A stretch of DNA of 17,437 nt, taken from NCBI GenBank assembly GCA_004151065.3, contig NWUY0300010731.1, positions 22,939 to 40,375 of the forward strand, in the 5' to 3' direction. Below are positions 9,901 to 17,437 of this stretch, piece by piece (position 1 is the first letter of the stretch; every line of letters starts with the position of its first letter). Both the position numbers and the translations under genes were made by a program. The notes under the pieces were generated by a model. The model saw only the letters and a list, made by a program, of their open reading frames with translations. It was not told where the DNA came from and did no database searches. The stretch comes from Larix sibirica (taxonomy: Eukaryota; Streptophyta; Pinopsida; Pinales; Pinaceae).

Positions 9901-10756
9901 ATTTGTACCATCCAAAACATCCGACTAGGAGCTTGATGACTCTATTAAAGTTACCGCCAGAGAACACAATAAAAGATGGTCAAAAGATAGCAAAAGACTC
10001 AAAAACATAAAGGATGAACAAGATAATGATTCAAAATTATGTTCATCATAGGTTGAGTGGATTATTGTAGCCATAGTGGGACCCTAGCCGAAATGAACAA
10101 TTGAAAAACTACAAATCCTAGTCGTATTAGTATTAACCTATTTTGAAATAATTAGGGAATAAAAAATGCATCAACAACAAGATGAAACTGGTTTCCTAAA
10201 GACCAACTAGTTTAGAACATTTGAGAAGCGTGACAAAGAGTTAAAAGAATATGAATTCCAAGCAACTAGAGTAGCACTTGTTCTCAACAACTGGTACTCT
10301 TATTATGGTAAAATATGTGTTGAAATTAAAAACATGAAGGTTACTTTGTTGAACCTATATACAAGGAATAACTTTGTATACCCAACAACATTAGAAGAAC
10401 AACTTACCATGGAACATCAATTTCAGGATGAACTACAAAAGAAATAACATCAATGGTTACTTGACGCCAAGAAAGCACAAGTAGAAGTCAATCGTTTGTC
10501 CAATCGTATTTACAAATTAACGAGGGTTGCAGAAATTCAACATCGGTATTTTGGTACAAATTTGCAAAATATGTTGAACCAGCCTATGCAAGTAAAGTTG
10601 CTACGACTATTAGAACTCACCAGCATCGGTACAAACATCAGGACTGCTTTACTTGACTAGGAAGAATTCCAAGACCACCTCTCCCTTTCTGCGAAGCGTC
10701 CAACTGTCAACAACCTTGAATATTTCAAAATTTGTAATTTTGTCAATTTTTTGTAA
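6977..10756 (+). pseudogene. Decayed long third coding region (ORF3), copy A
   Basis: I do not recognise this protein. Possible starts are the ATG at 6977 (fifth codon is TAG) or the ATG at 7478 in a good context (GCCATGG), which opens a Lys/Ala-rich basic start, MASKKATIASK, ending at TAA 7637-7639. Further pieces in shifted frames give a probably folded part near 7850-8150. From 8520 to 9569 one frame runs on with several stops, and its second half is Pro/Ser/Thr-rich. From 9570 to 10756 another frame carries a Ser/Thr linker, a nuclear-signal-like basic patch (SSKKRNKSKKSKS near 9800), then a charged helical part near 10210-10640 (EEQLTMEHQF, KKAQVEVNRL) that looks like a coiled coil. In total about 3.2-3.8 kb. 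Extra ORFs after pol are known in Tat and Athila lineages; whether this one is homologous cannot be decided here. Confidence 0.55.
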
Positions 10757-10794
10757 AATTTTGCATCTTCTTGTTCTCTTCAAGATGAAGAAGA

Positions 10795-10795
10795 N
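10795..10795. other. Single ambiguous base (N) at the repeat junction
   Basis: The only N in the window falls exactly where copy A stops and copy B starts. The bases to its left match copy B up to 15105; those to its right match copy A from 6526. A G here would extend the left match and an A would extend the right match. This is what an assembly join, or a junction through short shared sequence, would look like. Confidence 0.95.
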
Positions 10796-11109
10796 TTTCT
10801 ATTCATCATCAAGAATTATAGAAACAAAAACAGAAATCATGGCATGAGAGGAATATCAAGAAGAAGGATATATCAGTTGGATACCTTGTACTTTTGCACG
10901 ATAGAAAAATAAAAGGAAAGCAAAAAAAAGTCAATATTTCTTGGTTTGGAGCATATATAGTAGAAGAAATGAATTATAATGGAACTGTATGATTAAAAAC
11001 ACTTAAAGGATGAGTTTTCCCTAAATTTGTTAATGGAGATTGATAAAGAGATACTGAATATAAAGACACACTTCACCAACTAGTGGCCACATCACCACTA
11101 TTCAACTAA
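10796..11109 (+). pseudogene. pol: Integrase C-terminal fragment, copy B
   Basis: This piece of integrase lacks the zinc finger and catalytic core. It reads in one frame from the repeat start: WHERN near 10833, a SVGYLVLLHD segment near 10876, then, through a run of eight A at 10922-10929, WFGAYIVEE near 10943. Copy A has seven A at this place and loses the frame, so copy B keeps the older state. Internal stops at 10819-10821 (TAG), 10990-10992 (TGA) and 11011-11013 (TGA) are all shared with copy A. The final TAA at 11107-11109 corresponds to 6836-6838. Confidence 0.8.
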
Positions 11110-11192
11110 GGTGCTCCCAAGTTTGCGTAGAATTAGGAAAACTAACTAATTTGTTTAAAAATAGTTATATAGCTAACCTAACTTCAATTGCA

Positions 11193-11201
11193 TATAAAAG
11201 G
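11193..11201 (+). promoter_or_regulatory. Putative internal TATA box ahead of ORF3, copy B
   Basis: TATAAAAGG is kept base for base relative to copy A, 58 bases before the ATG at 11251 (the same distance as to the second ATG, 6980, in copy A), while nearby bases differ between the copies. Function is inferred. Confidence 0.45.
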
Positions 11202-13261
11202 GGTACTAAGACTTGGATTTTTGTAGGGAAGAAGTGCTTCAACACACGTGATGGTTGAATAGGAAGAAGAGGCATAGCAAGAGAGCGACAAGATGCACCA
11301 GTCCAAGAGTAGTAGACCCTCACCAAGTTTCAACTGGAATAAGAAAGAAGCATAAAAGAGGAAAATTGATTCACCTGATACGAGAAAAGGTGCCAAATCA
11401 ACCAAGATGACTCCTCGACAACCGATGAATGATGAAACAAGGAACGAACTAAGGAATCTAGATGTGACCATTGGTATCATCGAACATCAAGTGAACCAAC
11501 CTGTCTGCGAACAAAACCTCTTTTGTAAGTTTCCTCAACCGTGCAAACTAGTTGTCCACCCCAAAAATTGCAGTTAATGCTTTCACCTGCTCACAATAAA
11601 ATCCCGCCAAGGACCACAGCTATAAACTTGAAGATTGTTGGAAAAGCTTCTGTAATGAATTAGAGCATGCACACTCTTCCAAAAAACACAGATTTTTGTT
11701 CAACTAGTCGATTGTAAATTTCCAACAACCAGTCATGGCATCGAAGAAAGCCACCATAGCGTCCAAGAAAAAAGAAGCCAAAGAAAAATATAGGATACAA
11801 CATGAAGAGGCTGTTATGACTCCCTTACAAGCCATACTTCACATAATCAAGAAATCTAAAACCAACGAACACAATTGGTCCAATAAGTATGCATAACTCA
11901 AAGAATGGGGAAGAACTTAAATAACCAATGGATTGAAGACGCTAATAAACTCAATGTCATAAATATTCAAAAACTATTTAGGTGTGCCACTGTTAGCCTC
12001 CCATTGGAGCTTGAAGGAGCTCATTGAAAAATTCATTGTTAGCCTCTAGCATGATGGAAAAATATGTATCCACAAGCCCATAGAGATATACATGTCTATT
12101 GAGCAAAGGACCACCAATACCAATCACAACTAAGCCAAAGGAGCTTGTGGAAGAATTCATAGGGTCTCAAGCAGGAAAAAATTCAAAATGGATCATTATA
12201 AGAAAATTCCTATATAAGATAGTCAAATGGACCAAAGTTATAGTATCTCTCTATTTAACAAGTTATGGTTAGCCATTTGACTTAAAACATGAAATGATAG
12301 AGGCAATACAGCTTATTGCATATGGCGCAAAATAGTTCAATTGGGATGACCACCTAGCCACAATAATGAAGACAAATTGTGAAAAATGTTAGGAATCTGG
12401 TCAGGAAATATGATTCCCATCACTCCTCATCTAGATAGTAATATCAAGAATTATGCTAGTAAGTGAACTGGAGTTCACCAGCACACATGTCCCCCTGATG
12501 AAAATTTTATGAATATTTACACCAAAGGGGTCATCACAAAACCCTGAAAAAGTTAAGACTTATTTGGAGAATTTTTTTTAGGTAATAAAACAAAGTGCGA
12601 CTGTTGGAGAGTACCCCAAAATTTCCATCGAAATTTACACCAGTAGGAACACCTCCAACTCGACCTTAACCATACTAGGTTATGATACATGAAAGGCACA
12701 AGAGAAACTACACAAGAGCTGAACTATTATCCTAATGTTCAAAAACTATTTAATGAACTTGCTAGATAGTCAAAAAATGTGATACCCATGCCGACCTTAG
12801 CTTTATGCACGCGGATGGAGCTTATTGAACCCCTGTTGGATGGATAAAGGGAAGACCAATTCAAAGTTGCATTGTACATTACTACATTTGGACCAGTCGA
12901 TGAATCAGACAATCAATTGACACTTGTACCCTCAGGCATCCAAATCAAAGCACTAGTTGTTGAAACATTGGGAGAGATGATCAAGGAAGATGAAGAAAAA
13001 TATCCCCTTATTAAAGAAGGAGTCGAGCTCGACATCAATGAACCTCAACTCAAATACAAGGTTGACCAAGTCGTTGAGAAGATACTTAATTTCTAACAAA
13101 ATATCAAAAGAAAAGCTACTAAGCAACAATCCAAGAAAAGAAAACAACTATTGTCATCAACAGTAGAAGAGGACCTTGTAGGATTGTGGAAATAGGCCAA
13201 GGAAATTATTATTGAAGCTACTAAGAATAAAGTGATGACTGAGCTTCAAATTGAACATAAT

Positions 13262-13303
13262 TTTGATGAATGGAGGAGACTATTTGATGAATGGAGGAGA
13301 CTA
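13262..13303 (+). repeat. 21-base tandem duplication in ORF3 copy B
   Basis: The 21-base unit beginning TTTGATGAATGG is present twice in a row (13262-13282 and 13283-13303). Copy A has one unit near 9003. The length equals seven codons, so the frame is kept. Confidence 0.9.
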
Positions 13304-13370
13304 GTGCCATCAACTATTTCAAATAATATCACTGCATTGTTGCCACCACCGTATAAAAAACTCAAGTTAA

Positions 13371-13433
13371 CAACTCCCTCCCAATCCCATCTAGAAGACT
13401 AATATCCAACTCCCTCCCCATCCCATCTAGAAG
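13371..13433 (+). repeat. 27-base repeat, 36-base period, in ORF3 copy B
   Basis: A 27-base segment beginning CAACTCCCTCCC occurs at 13371-13397 and again at 13407-13433 with one mismatch. Copy A has only one such unit, near 9139. The 36-base period is twelve codons. It lies in the Pro/Ser-rich part of ORF3. Confidence 0.85.
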
Positions 13434-15110
13434 AAGAAGAACTGGTTGTAATAGTACTAGACCATTATACTTTAACCATGATCCATGAATTCACCTAATT
13501 TATTGGTTCTCTTTTGCATTACTTACCCCATCGAACCAAGTTAACTACAGTTTGACCAATTTTGGAAGCAACAGTCTAAGCTGACCAATTGGCCATTCTA
13601 GCGTTGTTCCTTCCCGTAGCTTCAAAATCCACAAAGAAATTTCAACTTCCTTCTATTAATACATTGGCCAAATCTTATGTTTCCCCTTTGACCATCATTC
13701 CAATCCCTTCGAAAAATTCTACCACAACTGAATTCAACGTTAAATCATACTACATTCAAAATTTTCACAACAGATCCATTTCCTTTACCATTAACTGATC
13801 AGCCGGCTCAGCCTGAAACTACCATATTACCAATTGAAAACCCAACTGTCCCTTTAACCTTACCTTTACCCCTTTCCCCCTCTAGTAATATTTCTCTCAC
13901 TTCGTCGTTGCCCCTTTTGACTACCATGAATTCAACCATTATAACAACTACTCCAATCTCACCTAACTCTTCATATATCTACCTTACCTATTTTGACCCT
14001 GCCCTCGTCAACCTTAACTACATCGGCTACACCACAGACAACTCTAACCCCTAGCACATGTCAACAAAAGAGTTCATAGAAAATAAATAAAAGCAAGAAA
14101 TCCAAAAGTGATTGTCATTTTACTTTGCCAATTCAACAGGTAGTAGGTTCATCATCGAAAATAGTTGTATTTGTGCCATCCAAAACATTCGACTAGGAGA
14201 TTGATGATTCTATTAAATTTACCACCAGAGAACGCAATAAAATATGGTCGAAAGATAGAAAAAGACTCAAAAACATGAAGGATGAACACGACAATGATTG
14301 GAAATTATGTTCATCATAGGTTGAGTGGATTATTGGAGCCATAGTAGGACCCCATCCGAAATGAGCAATAAAAAAACTACAAATCCTAGTCGGATTAGTA
14401 TTAACCTATTTTGAAAGAATCAGGGAACAACATATGCATCAACAACAGGATGAAATTGGTTTCCTATAGGCCAACTAGTTTAGAACATTTGATAAGCATG
14501 ACAAAGAGTTAAAAGAATATGAAGTCCAAGCAACTATTGTAGCACTTGTTCTCAACAACTAGTACTCTTATTATGGTAAAATTTGTGTTGAACTTCAAAA
14601 CATGAAGGTTACTTCGTTGGACCTATATACAAGGAAGAACTTTGTATACCCAACAACATTAGAAGAACAACTTACCATGGAACATCAATGTTAGGATGAA
14701 CTACAAAAGAAAGAACATCAGTGGTTACTTGAGGCCAAGAGAGCACAAGTAGAAGTCAATCATTTGTCCAATTGTATTTACCAATTAATGAGGGTTGCAT
14801 AAATTTAACATCGGTATTTTGGTACAAATTTGCAAAATATGTTGAACCAACCTATGCAAGTAAAGTTGCTACAACTGTTAGAAATCACTAGCGTCGGTAC
14901 AAACATCAATACTGCTTTACTCGACTAGGAATAATTCCAAGACCACCTCTCCCTTTCTGCCCCATCCATTTTCAAAGCGTGGGTTGAGCTAATTCCACTT
15001 GGAAAAGCGTCCAATTCTCAACAACCTTGAAGATTTCAAAGTTTGTAATTTTGTCAATTTTTTGTAAAATTTTACATCGTCTTGTTCTCTTCAAGATGAA
15101 GAAGAGTTTT

Positions 15111-15123
15111 GGGGTGGGAGAGA
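15111..15123 (+). promoter_or_regulatory. Polypurine tract (plus-strand primer site)
   Basis: GGGGTGGGAGAGA, purine apart from one T, is directly followed by TGTTG, the usual start of an LTR. In LTR retrotransposons this tract resists RNase H and primes plus-strand DNA synthesis, so it marks the 3' end of the internal region. Copy A is cut off just before its own tract. Confidence 0.8.
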
Positions 15124-15208
15124 TGTTGTAGGATCCTAGTCGACTAGGTCCTCCTGATCGACCACCAATTGGTCGGCCCATTTTAGTCGAGTTAGTTATG
15201 TCGACTAG

Positions 15209-15236
15209 TAGACAATTATACAGTTACAATTGTCTA
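15209..15236. repeat. Inverted repeat in LTR U3
   Basis: Nine-base arms TAGACAATT and AATTGTCTA are separated by ten bases and lie 18 bases before the TATA-like element. They could form a hairpin or a two-fold protein site; no function is shown. Confidence 0.6.
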
Positions 15237-15253
15237 GTCACATGTATGATTTG

Positions 15254-15260
15254 TATATAG
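15254..15260 (+). promoter_or_regulatory. Putative LTR TATA box
   Basis: TATATAG, 130 bases into the LTR and downstream of the palindromic motifs, is in the right place to set the start of genomic RNA. It is judged on sequence and position only. Confidence 0.4.
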
Positions 15261-15450
15261 GCTATTGAGCCATATGAGGGATGACATTATTTATCCCATA
15301 TTCTATACTTTATGGTTTGATAATATAATAGACAACTTGTTGTTGGTGTGACCATTACTTGTGTTTCTCCTTGCTCCTTATGTATGCTTGTTCTCGTACT
15401 TGATTATTTGTATTAATATGCTACTAGTAACCTATTGTAATCCCATATAT

Positions 15451-17437
15451 TACACAAATCTTATCCCATATGCAACATCACATGCATGAATTCAAGCATG
15501 TCCTCATGCACTATATCACATATTATTTCTCAATATGCCTACTAGTGCATATGCATTCCAACTATGTTACACTCCTACATTCCTAGCATTCTCCTGTTGC
15601 AAATATTATCTACACATAGCTACTTTCTTAACATAGAGGAACATAAAAAATTCAAAAGAAGAGTCAATAAATTTCTCCCTCTCCATTCTCCTTTATAACA
15701 TGGAATTCCACAGCTTGACTAATCTCTTTCATTGCCTTTTCTTCTAATTACATAACTGATCATTAGCTGCAATATTATCACCCAACTATCTATATTTAAT
15801 TCATACATACGTTATAATTGCTAGTTAAAAATTATACAACTCTATTCTAGAAACAAAATAGAGGTTTAGAGTGAGGAAATCTCCCTCGTTGTATGTCTTC
15901 TTTGTTGGACACATGCAACCTTTACTATTTCCACTAATTCTTAACATCCTAACAAATTATTTGATGTTTTAGGTCACCTTTACATTGTTCCCAATTACAA
16001 GGTTTATTGTTCCAATTATTGTGACCATTCTTATCCAAGCCTAGCTTGACATCTCTTTATCCAGAATTGCCTCTAAAATTACCCAATTCTAGAATTTTCC
16101 TTTGCATTCCTTGGAAAATTTATTGGCCTACTCCAATGTATCACCAACTTTGTCTCACAAGACAACTCTACATAATGAAGTGGATCACTCCCTCGATAAC
16201 AACTCCCAGGTGAATGGAAGTTCATCATTCACTTCATGTTCTTTACACATACGTTTTTGGTTCATATCCTGCAACTCTACTCAGCACACACAAGGATTAT
16301 TTGTTAAGGTGGTGTACCCTTCTCATCCATGGGGTACATGCACCTTTCACCCTGGCAGATTCCCTCTACTATCCAAGCATTTTTAATGGCTCTTTTCTTG
16401 TGAATACATTGTGTCTCCAAATATCTACAAACTTTATTACATGGTTGTATTTCTCTATCCCAATGGTTTGTAATTTACACCTTTCCTTATGCATCGAAAT
16501 GTCATTTTATGCAAACTGGTATTTCTCATACCTTTCCTATCCCTTATGTCATTGTAATACATAAAAACTACAACAACCGAGAGATCCACATCTCTCCTCT
16601 TTAATTCATTCCATACAATTTAGATTTCATAAGGTGGCTATGATCAGTGTATTGTATGTACTCTTTGAAAATGCATTAGCATCCTTCATCACTTCATAAT
16701 CCATCCTTTTACTGATGACAATTTGCTTACTGATTCAAATAATCCATCATTCTTCCTGGATGTTCCATCCCTTACACAATATATATAATCCTCTTCAATC
16801 TTATTTAATCTGTATCTATAGAATTTCCAACACACTACAATCCTGTGATTCATCTCACCCCAGCTTCAATGACTGAGAGATCTTACCTCTCTTTTTGCAC
16901 TACCTTTTTGTGCATTTGGATTATAATAAATGAATGGCATGCACTTTAGTTGAGGTATTATAAACCTCTCTTAATTCCTCATGGTCACTAATTAGGTATG
17001 TCCTACTTGTATCCTTGAGCATCTCTACAGATCAATAGTGCCATCCTCTTACCAGATATTCGTCCCATTCGGGACTAGTCCTTTAACCTGCCTGTAGGGA
17101 AACACTTTTACCTTGCATTTCTCTTCACTTGCATCCTCATACAACTATGCAAGAATTATCATGGATGTTTCTGTAGACATCTAGACTCAATATTACATAT
17201 AGCATGCTCCTATACCACCATAGAATTATTTTCTCGTAATTAAGAGACTTTGGAAGTCATCCACATTGCTATTCATCATACAATTCAACCATGATTAGCT
17301 CATTCCATTATGTTTACACACAACTGTGAATGTACCCTTATGATGTTCATATGATCACGTTTGGTGTTAAATTTTCAGAATTTACTTCAATCTGATCTAG
17401 GATCTTAACTGGGAGAACAACATGTACAACAAATCTA
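15451..17437. other. Flanking sequence without a recognisable gene
   Basis: This 2-kb stretch is pyrimidine-rich on the plus strand and unlike the element body. Plus-strand open runs at 16102-16386 and 16214-16564 overlap in different frames, are rich in Ser, His, Phe and Leu, and resemble no protein I know. On the minus strand around 15950-16110 there is an Asn-rich stretch (NGHNNWNNKPCNW) followed by Cys and His codons with irregular spacing, which may be a trace of another retroelement's Gag. A 7-base inverted repeat (GAGAGAT/ATCTCTC) is at 16579-16596. Part of the LTR may extend into the left edge. It could be host intergenic DNA or an old reverse-oriented element. Confidence 0.35.

Larger units (their letters stand above)
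6526..10794 (+). repeat. Direct repeat, copy A (integrase C-terminus through ORF3)
   Basis: This block is repeated head to tail at 10796-15105. In 60-base stretches aligned by eye I counted between one and about six mismatches, so the copies are clearly related but not identical. Copy A ends at the N, just before the point where copy B runs on into the polypurine tract and LTR. Compared with copy B it lacks 43 bases near 10693 and has one A fewer in the homopolymer near 6635. Confidence 0.95.
11251..15030 (+). pseudogene. Decayed long third coding region (ORF3), copy B
   Basis: Second version of the unknown ORF3. The ATG at 11251 is followed by a TAG at 11260-11262, as in copy A; the ATG at 11735 (MASKKATIASK) opens a 53-codon run to the shared TAA at 11894-11896. 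Open pieces at 12872-13096 and 13589-13798 lie in one frame and match 8520-9569 of copy A. The C-terminal helical part is at about 14470-14930. After it this copy keeps 43 bases absent from copy A (ending near 14994), which lets the frame run to a TGA at 15028-15030, about 80 bases before the polypurine tract; that is the most likely true end of the protein. It has private stops too, for example near 14462 and 14563. The product and role are unknown; the order is basic N-terminus, folded part, Pro/Ser/Thr linker, basic patch, coiled coil. Confidence 0.55.
10796..15105 (+). repeat. Direct repeat, copy B (integrase C-terminus through ORF3)
   Basis: Second head-to-tail copy of 6526-10794. It starts inside the integrase C-terminal region with no LTR, gag, protease or RT before it, and continues past the repeat end into the polypurine tract and 3' LTR. 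It has its own small changes: a 21-base and a 27-base in-frame local duplication near 13262 and 13371, and a 10-base loss near 11625. Confidence 0.95.
15124..15450 (+). repeat. 3' LTR, start clear, right end not determined
   Basis: Begins with TGTTGTAGG right after the polypurine tract. The first 120 bases contain several GTCGAC-type motifs, including a perfect 14-base palindrome at 15135-15148. A TATA-like element (TATATAG) lies at 15254-15260, as expected at a U3/R border. The right end is not visible: no second LTR is available for comparison, and several ...CA ends are possible between about 15400 and 15470. The end coordinate given is arbitrary. Nothing in the first 120 bases of the window matches it, so a paired 5' LTR was not found. 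Confidence 0.65.

Noticed and set aside
10653-10847. Open run across the repeat junction
   Set aside because: It spans the N and joins two unrelated frames, so it is a product of the junction.
16102-16564. Overlapping plus-strand open runs in the right flank
   Set aside because: They have no recognisable motif, sit in overlapping frames, and are of a length expected by chance in this composition.
17365-17390. Short likeness between TTTTCAGAATTT near the right end and TTTTCAGAAATTCC near base 64
   Set aside because: The shared part is about a dozen AT-rich bases with no extension, so it does not support an LTR pair.

Overview
The window looks like repeat-rich nuclear DNA from a land plant with a large genome, possibly a gymnosperm; the taxon is my guess. 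It is visibly AT-rich. No host gene, rRNA, tRNA or CRISPR array was recognised. About 15.4 kb is the decayed plus-strand body of one Ty3/gypsy-type LTR retrotransposon family. The pol order (protease, reverse transcriptase, RNase H, integrase) and a very long coding region between integrase and the 3' LTR suit a non-chromovirus lineage of the Tat/Athila kind. Every module carries stops, frameshifts and lost catalytic residues, so nothing here looks active.

Layout, left to right: 1-936 leader and unassigned coding-like runs, with no clear 5' LTR or primer-binding site; 937-2333 gag, made of a capsid part and four eroded zinc knuckles; 2443-2877 protease with the catalytic Asp changed to Asn; 2878-4194 a linker that contains a second capsid-like block (3332-3748); 4195-5040 reverse transcriptase; 5041-5530 RNase H; 5545-6838 integrase. 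After pol comes a TATA-like box (6922) and a decayed third coding region, here called ORF3, running to about 10756.

At position 10795 there is a single N. Immediately after it the sequence jumps back to the integrase C-terminus, and 10796-15105 repeats 6526-10794 head to tail, with roughly 2-10% differences in short stretches compared by eye. Only the second copy continues into a polypurine tract (15111-15123) and the start of a 3' LTR (15124). The two copies share many in-frame stops, so their common ancestor was already broken. The arrangement is either a real tandem duplication or an assembly join of two related elements at the N.

From about 15450 to 17437 the sequence is pyrimidine-rich and shows no convincing gene. 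In the intact family, gag would build the particle, protease would mature it, RT/RNase H would copy the RNA from the polypurine tract, and integrase would insert the DNA. The role of ORF3 is unknown.
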